NCBI RefSeq assembly: GCF_901873365.1
Contig: NZ_CABFLM010000082.1
Location: 1 to 64,000 of the forward strand
Length of the DNA: 64,000 nucleotides
Direction of reading: 5' to 3'
Source of the DNA: an uncultured Aggregatibacter sp.
GTDB taxonomy: Bacteria > Pseudomonadota > Gammaproteobacteria > Enterobacterales > Pasteurellaceae
Positions 36,556-44,296 of the stretch are shown here, piece after piece (the stretch's first letter is position 1; each line of letters begins with the position of its first letter). The notes below the pieces were generated by a model that saw only the letters and a program-made list of their open reading frames with translations, was not told the DNA's origin and searched no databases. The position numbers and the translations under genes were made by a program.

Positions 36556-36595
36556 AAAGTGCGGTGAAAAATGAATATATTTCCTACCGCACTTT
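36556..36595. terminator. Inverted uptake-signal pair
   Basis: AAAGTGCGGT (36556-36565) and ACCGCACTTT (36586-36595) can pair around a 20-base AT-rich loop. It sits between the convergent yfcH repeat block and the mepS-like gene. Its role as a terminator is inferred. Confidence 0.45.
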
Positions 36596-36604
36596 GTTGC
36601 TATA

Positions 36605-36641
36605 TATAAAAACAGCCGCTTATTATCAAAGCGGCTGTTTA
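36605..36641 (-). terminator. Rho-independent terminator after the mepS-like gene
   Basis: AACAGCCGCT (36611-36620) pairs with AGCGGCTGTT (36630-36639). On the minus strand it is followed by TTTTTATATA. It stands 14 bases after the gene stop. Confidence 0.85.
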
Positions 36642-36654
36642 CGTTATCTCTAAA

Positions 36655-37167
36655 TTAAAGAACGCGACGAGATTGCGTGTATGTTTTTGCCCAGTAGCTA
36701 TCATCTAGGGACTCAATGATCACACCACGGCTTGTGCTAGAATGCATAAATCGATTATTACCAATATACACACCTACATGATTATTTTTACGGAAGAAGA
36801 CTAAATCGCCTACTTTTAATTCATGCTTCTGAATTTGCTTGCCAACATGGCGTTGTTCCGCAGTGGAACGTGGTAATGCTAAACCGTAGGCTTTAAGAAA
36901 GGTTGTTTGCATAAAACCGGAGCAGTCGATCCCGCCTTTAGTCAACCCGCCTAAACGATAACGTGTACCTGCCCATTCTTGGTAGATTTTCGCAAGTCGT
37001 TTATCGGTAATCTCCGAATATTGACGTGGTTTGTTGGTTTTTAGCGTGGTGCTAATGAGTTGATTTAATTGTTCTTCATCTTGTGCCGAGGCTGTTGAAT
37101 TTTCAGATGTCGTAGAACAGGCCGTTAATACAAATAGCGGAAGAAGAATAAAAAATTTCTTAAACAT
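36655..37167 (-). CDS. mepS: MepS/Spr-like NlpC/P60 lipoprotein endopeptidase
   Basis: Outer-membrane-type lipoprotein that cuts peptidoglycan cross-links. The lipobox is VLTAC (Cys near residue 17). The NlpC/P60 domain has YRLGGLTKGGIDCSGF with the catalytic Cys, GDLVFFRKNNHVGVYIGNN with the catalytic His, and FMHSSTSRGVIIESL. 170 residues. The sequence is closer to E. coli Spr/MepS (its YIGNN and GVII blocks) than to NlpC. Single gene with its own terminator; upstream gap to kdsA is on the same strand. Confidence 0.85.
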   Translation of the reverse strand: MFKKFFILLPLFVLTACSTTSENSTASAQDEEQLNQLISTTLKTNKPRQYSEITDKRLAKIYQEWAGTRYRLGGLTKGGIDCSGFMQTTFLKAYGLALPRSTAEQRHVGKQIQKHELKVGDLVFFRKNNHVGVYIGNNRFMHSSTSRGVIIESLDDSYWAKTYTQSRRVL

Positions 37168-37290
37168 AGGTAATCGTCGTTATTTTAAAAGTTATTTATA
37201 CATAAAAATTCTCGGTGATCCTAGCGTAAAATAAAGAAGAAATCCAGAAAAAGTGCAATTTAATTTCATAAAATTCATGTTTTATCGCCT

Positions 37291-37324
37291 ATATCGTGCA
37301 TAAAAAGAATTTTATGCACGATAT
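37291..37324. repeat. Perfect 15-bp inverted repeat after kdsA
   Basis: ATATCGTGCATAAAA (37291-37305) and its exact complement (37310-37324) leave a 4-base loop. It lies 11 bases past the kdsA stop. It has no T run, so it is either an imperfect terminator, an RNA-stabilising hairpin or a protein-binding palindrome. Confidence 0.6.
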
Positions 37325-37334
37325 ATTGAAGAGA

Positions 37335-38189
37335 CTAGTTAGCTGTATCTAATTCTGGGAAAGATTTCACCAAATCATCCACGGCTTTCATTTGTGAAAC
37401 AAAGGCTTCCAATTTATCTAACGGTAATGCTGACGGGCCATCACATTTTGCTTTGCTCGGTTCCGGGTGCGCCTCGAGGAATAGGCCAGCCAAACCAACC
37501 GCTAAACCGGCACGGGCAAGTTCGGTGACTTGCGCACGACGGCCACCGGAGGCAGCGCCAAACGGGTCACGACATTGCAATGAATGGGTCACATCAAAAA
37601 TCACCGGACAACCTTGAGAGACGTTTTTCATCACGCTGAAACCCAACATATCAACAATTAAATTGTCATAGCCGAAATTCGTGCCACGATCACACAAAAT
37701 CACTTTATCGTTGCCGCATTCAGCGATTTTTTCCACAATATTACCCATTTGTCCCGGACTTAAAAATTGCGGTTTTTTTACATTAATGATCGCACCGGTA
37801 CGCGCCATCGCTTCGACTAAATCTGTTTGGCGAGCAAGAAATGCCGGTAACTGAATAATATCCGCCACCTCGGCAACCGGTTGGCATTGATAAATTTCAT
37901 GTACATCCGTAATGATTTTTACGCCGAATGTTTGCTTTAACTCAGCAAAAATCTTCAATCCCTGCTCCATGCCCGGGCCGCGATAAGAATGAATGGAAGA
38001 ACGGTTTGCCTTATCAAAAGAGGCTTTGAATACATAAGGCACACCCAATTTTTGCGTCACTTCCACATATTTTTCACACACTTGCATTGCCATATCGCGG
38101 CTTTCGAGCACATTCATGCCGCCAAATAAGACAAAGGGTTTATCGTTGGCAATTTGAATATCGCCTAATTGAATGAGTTTATTTTGCAT
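37335..38189 (-). CDS. kdsA: KDO-8-phosphate synthase KdsA
   Basis: Condenses phosphoenolpyruvate with arabinose-5-phosphate in KDO synthesis. Signature: FVLFGGMNVLESRDMAMQV, KASFDKANRSSIHSYRGPGM, ITDVHEIYQCQPVAEV, ILCDRGTNFGYDNLIVDM and FDVTHSLQCRDP. 284 residues against 284 in E. coli. Nine bases after prmC and the last gene of prmC-kdsA. Confidence 0.97.
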   Translation of the reverse strand: MQNKLIQLGDIQIANDKPFVLFGGMNVLESRDMAMQVCEKYVEVTQKLGVPYVFKASFDKANRSSIHSYRGPGMEQGLKIFAELKQTFGVKIITDVHEIYQCQPVAEVADIIQLPAFLARQTDLVEAMARTGAIINVKKPQFLSPGQMGNIVEKIAECGNDKVILCDRGTNFGYDNLIVDMLGFSVMKNVSQGCPVIFDVTHSLQCRDPFGAASGGRRAQVTELARAGLAVGLAGLFLEAHPEPSKAKCDGPSALPLDKLEAFVSQMKAVDDLVKSFPELDTAN

Positions 38190-38198
38190 ACGTTTTCC

Positions 38199-39098
38199 TT
38201 ATTTATTTTCAGTTTGCGCCCAACAACCTAATGTTACGCGCTCATTATTTCCGTAATCCCGTAAAGTTTCAATCGATGTCCAAAAATTCTCTTGGAAAAT
38301 CGACCGCACTTTTTCCCCTTGTTGCCAACCATGTTCCACCAACAGATAACCGCCTGTCCGCATAAATTTCGGCGCATTGGAGATAATATGACGTAAGTCC
38401 GCATAGCCTTCTTCTTCCGCCACTAACGCCGACAAGGGCTCAAAGCGTACATCTCCTTGGGTTAAATGTTCATCCTTTGCATCAATATAAGGCGGATTAC
38501 TCACAATCAAATCAAATGTGCCAGTCACCTTGTCAAACCAATGGCTTTGTAAAAAACTGACGTCTAACTGATTTTTTTCCGCATTAGATGTCGCCAAAGC
38601 CACCACATTCGGCATGACATCCACTCCGATAATTTCCGGTTGAATGTGTTTTTTTTGCGCAATGGGTTTCAGTTCAGAGGCTAACGCCAAGGCAATCGCC
38701 CCCGTGCCGGTACCTAGATCTAAAATACGAAAACATTGGGAATCTTGACCGCACTTTTGTAGCTTTTCAATGGCAATCGCTAGCGCTTTTTCCACCAGAA
38801 TTTCGGTATCCGGACGCGGAATCAGCGTGCCTGCTGAGACATTTAATGGCAACGACCAAAACTCTTTTTCACCGAGAAGATAAGCGATGGGCTCACCTTG
38901 CAAACGACGAGATAAAAGTGCGGTCAGTTTTTCTTGTGTTTTTTCGTCCAACGTTGTCTCTCCAAAAGCCAAAATAAATGCACGCGATTTTTTTGTTACA
39001 AATTGCAATAACACTTGTGCATCAGTTCTGCCATTTTCCGTAGGATTCGCCTGATTTAACGCTTGCGCGGCTTGTTGCAGCCATTGTTGGTAGTTCAT
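38199..39098 (-). CDS. prmC: Release-factor glutamine methyltransferase PrmC
   Basis: Methylates the Gln of the GGQ loop in release factors 1 and 2. The N-terminal helical bundle includes YLLGEKEFWSLPLNV. The SAM-binding domain has ILDLGTGTGAIALALASEL and IVSNPPYIDAKD with the NPPY motif. 299 residues. It lies downstream of prfA, its substrate, as in E. coli. A terminator sits between them, so expression may be partly separate. Confidence 0.96.
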   Translation of the reverse strand: MNYQQWLQQAAQALNQANPTENGRTDAQVLLQFVTKKSRAFILAFGETTLDEKTQEKLTALLSRRLQGEPIAYLLGEKEFWSLPLNVSAGTLIPRPDTEILVEKALAIAIEKLQKCGQDSQCFRILDLGTGTGAIALALASELKPIAQKKHIQPEIIGVDVMPNVVALATSNAEKNQLDVSFLQSHWFDKVTGTFDLIVSNPPYIDAKDEHLTQGDVRFEPLSALVAEEEGYADLRHIISNAPKFMRTGGYLLVEHGWQQGEKVRSIFQENFWTSIETLRDYGNNERVTLGCWAQTENK

Positions 39099-39107
39099 GT
39101 TTGTTCA

Positions 39108-39138
39108 ATAAAAATGAACGAGCCGTTAAGCTCGTTCT
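39108..39138 (-). terminator. Terminator between prfA and prmC
   Basis: GAACGAGC (39116-39123) pairs with GCTCGTTC (39130-39137), and a T-rich run follows on the minus strand. It starts 5 bases after the prfA stop. If active, prmC would depend on readthrough or its own promoter. Confidence 0.75.
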
Positions 39139-39142
39139 CTCG

Positions 39143-40225
39143 TTAATTCTGTTCGGACAATGCCGCCAACTGATCCGCCTGATATTCGGTGATAATCGGC
39201 TGAATCAAATCGTCAATTTTACCATTCATCACTTCATCTAAGCGATAAATCGTCAAGTTAATGCGGTGATCAGTCACACGCCCTTGTGGGTAGTTGTAGG
39301 TACGAATCTTATCAGAACGGTCACCGGAACCCAAAAGGTTACGACGGGTATCCGCTTGCTCTTGCGCCAATTTTTCCTGTTCTTGTTGTACTAAACGGGA
39401 AGCCAGCACGGACAAGGCTTTGGCTTTATTTTTATGTTGTGAACGCTCATCCTGACACTCCACCACCATGCCGGTTGGAATATGCGTAATACGCACGGCA
39501 GAATCGGTTTTATTAATGTGCTGACCACCCGCACCGGAGGCTCGATAGGTATCAATACGCAAATCTGACGGGTTAATTTCCGGCATTTCTGATTCCGGCA
39601 ATTCCGGCATCACCGCAACAGTACACGCAGAGGTATGAATACGCCCTTGAGACTCAGTTTTCGGTACACGTTGTACACGGTGACCGCCTGATTCAAATTT
39701 TAATTGACCATAGGCACCATCGCCGCTCACAAGGGCAATAATTTCTTTAAATCCGCCTTGCTCGCTTTCGTTTTCACTCAGCACTTCAATGCGCCAGCGT
39801 TTGGTTTCCGCATAACGGCTATACATACGGAAAAGATCGCCGGCGAAAATCCCAGCTTCATCACCACCTGTACCGGCGCGGATTTCAAGGTAGCAGTTAT
39901 ATTCGTCGTTCGGATCTTTCGGTAATAAGAGAATTTGTAAATGCTGCTCAACTTGTTCCAGTTCGGCTTTGGATTCTTCAATCTCCATTTGTGCCATTTC
40001 TTTCATTTCCGGATCGTCAAGCAGGAGCTGCGCTTCTTCTAAATTGGCATTGAGTTGATTCCAACGGCTAAAACTTTTCACCACGTCTTCAAGTTGCGAA
40101 TATTCTTTGGAATAGGCTCTGAATTTATCTTGATCACTAATGACAGAAGCATCGCCTAGCAACGCTTCAAGCTCTTCATAACGTTCTTTTAAGCTATCTA
40201 ATTTACTGATAATAGAGGGTTTCAT
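39143..40225 (-). CDS. prfA: Peptide chain release factor 1
   Basis: Reads UAA and UAG stop codons. The catalytic GGQ motif is in SGAGGQHINKTDSAV, and the decoding PxT motif is in RVQRVPKTESQGRIH (PKT here, PAT in E. coli). 360 residues, exactly as in E. coli. Confidence 0.97.
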   Translation of the reverse strand: MKPSIISKLDSLKERYEELEALLGDASVISDQDKFRAYSKEYSQLEDVVKSFSRWNQLNANLEEAQLLLDDPEMKEMAQMEIEESKAELEQVEQHLQILLLPKDPNDEYNCYLEIRAGTGGDEAGIFAGDLFRMYSRYAETKRWRIEVLSENESEQGGFKEIIALVSGDGAYGQLKFESGGHRVQRVPKTESQGRIHTSACTVAVMPELPESEMPEINPSDLRIDTYRASGAGGQHINKTDSAVRITHIPTGMVVECQDERSQHKNKAKALSVLASRLVQQEQEKLAQEQADTRRNLLGSGDRSDKIRTYNYPQGRVTDHRINLTIYRLDEVMNGKIDDLIQPIITEYQADQLAALSEQN

Positions 40226-40310
40226 TCTTTAACCTTCGAAGGAAAATGGACAGGGAAATAAAAAAATCGGGGCATTCTAGCACAGAATCGGCTGGTTGTT
40301 GAACTTTACA

Positions 40311-40348
40311 AATAAAGAAAGGCGCTGTTAATGAACATGAGCGCCTTC
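40311..40348 (-). terminator. Terminator after greA
   Basis: AAGGCGCT (40319-40326) pairs with AGCGCCTT (40340-40347); the minus-strand transcript continues with TCTTTATTT. It stands 34 bases after the greA stop, ahead of the prfA promoter. Confidence 0.75.
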
Positions 40349-40381
40349 CAAAAGGGATTTTAAGCCTCTGTTTAGGCGAAT

Positions 40382-40858
40382 TTACACATACTCTACGTCA
40401 ATAATTTCAAATTCAACCACACCACCCGGTGTTGTGATATTCACCACATCATCCACTTCTTTGCCGACCAATCCCCGTGCAATCGGTGAATTCACCGAAA
40501 TCAAGCCGTTTTTAATATCCGCTTCATCGTCGCCCACGATACGGTAAGTCACTTCATCTTCCGTATCGGTATTAACTAACACCACCGTCGCACCAAAAAT
40601 CACTTTGCCGTTATTCGGGATTTTAGTGACATCAATAATTTGGCAGTTCGCAAGCTTGCCTTCAATTTCCTGAATTCGCCCCTCGCAGAATCCTTGCTGC
40701 TCACGGGCGGCATGATATTCCGCATTTTCTTTTAAGTCGCCGTGTTCGCGCGCTTCTGCAATGGCTTTGATGATTTCCGGGCGGCGTTCGTTCTTTAAAT
40801 ATTCCAGCTCTTTGCGTAAAAGTTCTGCACCTCGAACCGTCATGGGAATTTGTTGCAT
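40382..40858 (-). CDS. greA: Transcript cleavage factor GreA
   Basis: Rescues backtracked RNA polymerase by stimulating RNA cleavage. The N-terminal coiled coil has ELEYLKNERRPEIIKAIAEA, then REHGDLKENAEYHAAREQQG with the two acidic tip residues (Asp and Glu). The C-terminal FKBP-like domain includes ISVNSPIARGLVGKEVDDVV. 158 residues. Divergent from dacB with a 152-base gap, as in other Pasteurellaceae. Confidence 0.97.
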   Translation of the reverse strand: MQQIPMTVRGAELLRKELEYLKNERRPEIIKAIAEAREHGDLKENAEYHAAREQQGFCEGRIQEIEGKLANCQIIDVTKIPNNGKVIFGATVVLVNTDTEDEVTYRIVGDDEADIKNGLISVNSPIARGLVGKEVDDVVNITTPGGVVEFEIIDVEYV

Positions 40859-41010
40859 ATAAGACTTTCCTTAATTTAGATAAAGAAAAACTGTGGGATC
40901 GTCATGATCCCCCAGTATAAATTAATCATGTTGCGAGAAAACTTTACTCTCGTCTATTCGAGTACTATTATTGTTCGTCTTATTAAAAATAGCAACAACA
41001 AGTCCGAATT

Positions 41011-42453
41011 ATGTCTATGTTTTCACCACGCCGATACTTTTCAAAAACCGTTTTATGTCTCACCCTAACCGCCTCCGTACACAGCTTTGCTGATGTCGAT
41101 TTAACGCCACATCTCGGCAACTTGCCTGAAGGCGCCAATCTCGCATTTATCGCTAAAAACCTACACCAAGATAAAATTGTCGCCGATTATCACGGGCAAA
41201 CATTCATGTTGCCGGCCAGTACACAAAAAGTCTTCACCGCGTTAGCGGCAAAACTCGCCCTTGGCGATTCGTTTCAATTTCAGACCGCACTTTTAACCAA
41301 CGGAGACATTCAAAACGGACAATTAAACGGCGATTTAATCGTCCGTTTCACCGGCGATCCCGATTTAACCAGTGGACAACTTTTTAATTTATTATCAGAA
41401 CTGAAAAAGCAAAATATCAGTAAAATCACCGGCAATCTCATTTTAGATACCTCCGTATTCACCAGCCATGATCGCGGCTTAGGTTGGATTTGGAACGATT
41501 TAACCATGTGTTTTAATGCCCCACCGGCGGCCGTAAACATTGATAATAACTGCTTTTATGTAGATATTGACGCCAACCAACCGCCCGGTGAGCTGGTGAA
41601 ATTTAACGTGCCGTCACAATATCCGATACAAGTGTTCGGACAGGTTTATGTGGCAGATAAAGACGAAGCGCCTTATTGCCAATTAGATGCCTTAGTGCAT
41701 GACAACAATCGCTATCAAGTAAAAGGCTGTTTAGCACGCCAAGCGAAACCCTTCGGGTTAAGTTTTGCCGTGCAAGATCCTAATGCCTTTGCAGCAGCGA
41801 TCATTGAACGTCAGCTCAAACGCCTTAACATTGAATTTAACGGACAAGTACAACAACCCTATCGCCAACAACAAGGGCAAGTATTAGCACAACATTTCTC
41901 CAAGCCGTTGCCCGATCTTATCAAAAAAATGATGAAAAAATCCGACAACCAAATTGCTGATGCCTTATTCCGCACGATTGCCTATCAGCAATACAAACGC
42001 CCGGCGTCTTTCCAGCTAGGCACATTAGCCATGAAACACGTCTTGGCACAAGTGGGGATTAAATTCGGCAACAGCATTATCGCCGACGGCTCAGGCTTAT
42101 CCCGTCACAACCTCATCGCACCGCAAACCATGTTACAGGTGTTGGATTACATCGCGAAAAATGAAGAAACGTTGCATCTATTAGACAGCTTCCCTGTTGC
42201 CGGTGTGGACGGCACATTAAGTGGACGTGGCTCTTTAATCAATCCGCCATTAGTCAAAAACGTCATGGCTAAAACCGGCGCACTAAAAGGTGTTTATAAT
42301 CTGGCAGGTTATCTCACCAACGCGCGTGGCGAAAAAATTGCCTTCGTTCAATTTATCAATGGCTACTCCACCGGCGATCTTGAAAGCAAAACCAAACGTG
42401 CGCCATTGGTACAATTTGAAAGCGGCGTATATAACGCCTTATATCAAGATTGA
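41011..42453 (+). CDS. dacB: D-alanyl-D-alanine carboxypeptidase DacB (PBP4)
   Basis: Periplasmic peptidase of family S13 that trims and cleaves peptidoglycan peptides. A signal peptide ends at about SVHSFADV (residue 28). The three penicillin-binding motifs are SxxK (PASTQKVFTA near residue 70), SDN (KKSDNQIADAL near 310) and KTG (MAKTGALKG near 420). 480 residues against 477 in E. coli. Single gene. Confidence 0.95.
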   Translation: MSMFSPRRYFSKTVLCLTLTASVHSFADVDLTPHLGNLPEGANLAFIAKNLHQDKIVADYHGQTFMLPASTQKVFTALAAKLALGDSFQFQTALLTNGDIQNGQLNGDLIVRFTGDPDLTSGQLFNLLSELKKQNISKITGNLILDTSVFTSHDRGLGWIWNDLTMCFNAPPAAVNIDNNCFYVDIDANQPPGELVKFNVPSQYPIQVFGQVYVADKDEAPYCQLDALVHDNNRYQVKGCLARQAKPFGLSFAVQDPNAFAAAIIERQLKRLNIEFNGQVQQPYRQQQGQVLAQHFSKPLPDLIKKMMKKSDNQIADALFRTIAYQQYKRPASFQLGTLAMKHVLAQVGIKFGNSIIADGSGLSRHNLIAPQTMLQVLDYIAKNEETLHLLDSFPVAGVDGTLSGRGSLINPPLVKNVMAKTGALKGVYNLAGYLTNARGEKIAFVQFINGYSTGDLESKTKRAPLVQFESGVYNALYQD

Positions 42454-42547
42454 TTTTGCCGAATCGAAGCAAGAAAAACACCGCAAAAAACCACCGCACT
42501 TTTGTTATAATTACACGCCCTACTTTCTTTAATCAGTTATAACATCC

Positions 42548-43417
42548 ATGCAATCAAATCGTTTTGCGGCCAGTATGTTGGTTATCGGCTGTGTCTTATT
42601 TGGGCTCGGTAGCCTTATCGTTAAATTTGTTCCTGTTGGCGCCTACGCCATCGCCTTTTGGCGGTTGCTAATTGCATCAGGAATTTTTGGGCTTTTAATG
42701 AAGCTTTATCGTAAGCCCTTGCCAAAACAACCTAAGGCTTTATTTTGGGCAATCGCTTCAGGCATATTTCTCGCATTTGATTTAGCCTTTTGGCATGAAA
42801 GCATTTACGCTGTCGGACCGGGTATTTCCACTCTATTAAACAGCTTACAAATCTTCTTTTTAGCATTTATTGGTTGGCTGTTTTTTCAAGAACAGCAAAG
42901 TAAATTACAGCTTGCAAGCCTGCTTATCGCAATAGTCGGTGTAGTGCTTATTGCCAGTCCCGAACTTCAACATAATATCGAAGCGGGCTATGGTATTTTT
43001 ATCGGATTACTTTCCGGCGCCTGCCTCGCCGCCTCCATGGCATCGATTCGCCAAGTACACCGCATTGAACCGATTTCCATTTTTCCACTCATGTGGCTTA
43101 TCAGTATCAGTGGTACCATCACATTAACTCTGCCATCACTGATATTCAACGCCGATTCCCTTTATCCAACAACACTCACGGACATCAGTTTAATTCTGAC
43201 TTACGGTGTTGTTATGCAATGCATCGCCTGGGGTATGATTGCCTACACAATCCCTTTGCTCAGTCTAGGCTTAACCGGATTATTGTTACTTTCCGAACCT
43301 GTCGCTGCACTCGTTATCGACGCATTTTTATTACACAAACCCATCAACGTATGGCAATGGTTCGGGGCCTTTATCACCTTAGTCGCCATTTATTTAGGGT
43401 CACTGAAAAATAAATGA
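42548..43417 (+). CDS. EamA-family (DMT) transporter, second in window
   Basis: Inner-membrane protein with ten predicted segments in two EamA repeats; the first begins AASMLVIGCVLFGLGSLIVK and the second repeat starts about residue 155 (GIFIGLLSGACLAASMASIR). 289 residues. It is a different subfamily from the transporter at 8680-9543. ATG 42548 follows an AT-rich leader with a weak ribosome site. The substrate is unknown. 95 bases after dacB. Confidence 0.87.
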   Translation: MQSNRFAASMLVIGCVLFGLGSLIVKFVPVGAYAIAFWRLLIASGIFGLLMKLYRKPLPKQPKALFWAIASGIFLAFDLAFWHESIYAVGPGISTLLNSLQIFFLAFIGWLFFQEQQSKLQLASLLIAIVGVVLIASPELQHNIEAGYGIFIGLLSGACLAASMASIRQVHRIEPISIFPLMWLISISGTITLTLPSLIFNADSLYPTTLTDISLILTYGVVMQCIAWGMIAYTIPLLSLGLTGLLLLSEPVAALVIDAFLLHKPINVWQWFGAFITLVAIYLGSLKNK

Positions 43418-43614
43418 AAAAAACACCGCACTTTATGTGGTAAGACAATCGCTAGCGTTTACGTTAGAGGGGGGAAATGATAGAATGCGCCACGGTTTTG
43501 TGATAGAACATCAACATCGTTAAAAGTGCGGTTAAAATCGGCAACGTTTTCGTATTGCGTTGCAATGCATTCGGCATATAATCTTCTCCATAATTAAATA
43601 AGGGAGAAAAAATT

Positions 43615-43880
43615 ATGTTAGATAGCTCAGTGAATTTCCGTACTCAGACAGAGATTAAATAGCAAGCCTTTAATGTCATCAAAAGCTACTGTTTAACGCC
43701 TGCTCAAGTATTAAACATGTTTTAACCCAAAATCGCCAAAACCAATACCATTCTGCTCAGTTTAGATTATCAGCTGAATGAAACCACCTGTCGCGCAATG
43801 GAAGATTCTTTAAATGGAGAAGTGTTACATGTATTCCTTTGAAGAATTTCAAAATCAAATGCGGGATTTATGTAAATCCT
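43615..43880 (+). pseudogene. Decayed RelB/DinJ-family antitoxin gene
   Basis: From ATG 43615, preceded by AAGGGAGAAAAAATT, one frame reads MLDSSVNFRTQTEIK, stop, QAFNVIKSYCLTPAQVLNMF, stop, then KIAKTNTILLSLDYQL. This is the RelB/DinJ pattern (ribbon-helix-helix with LTPxQVxNMF). Nonsense codons are at 43660 (TAG) and 43723 (TAA). The C-terminal part continues in a shifted frame (MYSFEEFQNQMRDLCKS near 43829-43880). No toxin gene follows. The region 43418-43614 has two uptake signals and no gene. Confidence 0.75.
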
Positions 43881-43944
43881 AAAATGTTTGATCTTATCCT
43901 TTGTCCTAATTAAATAATATAACCAAAATCTAAATGAGATAAAA

Positions 43945-44283
43945 ATGAGCCAATTAGATCTATTAAAGAATACTAAAAACAGACAACAACTAGAGGAATT
44001 TCTAAAAAATAATAATATTCCTGAAACGGAAAATTTTAAAGCGCAAATAAAAACTCTTAACCTTGATTTGAATGATGTTGAAATTAACATAGACAATAAC
44101 CACCGTAAGGATTGGGGTGTTGTGAATATATATTGGGAAAATACAATATGTAATTACAAAGAATTAGGATTATATGGTTCATACCGTTCAGATTATTACC
44201 ATATCAACTTTGACCTGAAAAATAATATTCTAATTATTTTCAGTGATAAAACTAAAATTCAAATTAGCTATACAACTAACTAA
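43945..44283 (+). CDS. Hypothetical AT-rich 112-residue protein
   Basis: I do not recognise this protein. It starts MSQLDLLKNTKNRQQLEEFL and has an N-terminal charged helix, then an aromatic-rich, probably beta-strand part (WGVVNIYWENTICNYKELGL, SDYYHINFDLKNN). A weak GAGA lies 7 bases before the ATG. It is more AT-rich than its neighbours, sits between a dead antitoxin gene and guaA, and ends 13 bases before guaA. Its size and composition would fit an orphan immunity protein, but that is only a guess. Confidence 0.55.
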   Translation: MSQLDLLKNTKNRQQLEEFLKNNNIPETENFKAQIKTLNLDLNDVEINIDNNHRKDWGVVNIYWENTICNYKELGLYGSYRSDYYHINFDLKNNILIIFSDKTKIQISYTTN

Positions 44284-44296
44284 GGCTACTACAACC

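Noticed and set aside
43770..44096. Minus-strand reading frame between the dead antitoxin and guaA
   Set aside because: It overlaps both the antitoxin remnant and the plus-strand ORF and has no recognisable feature or start site.
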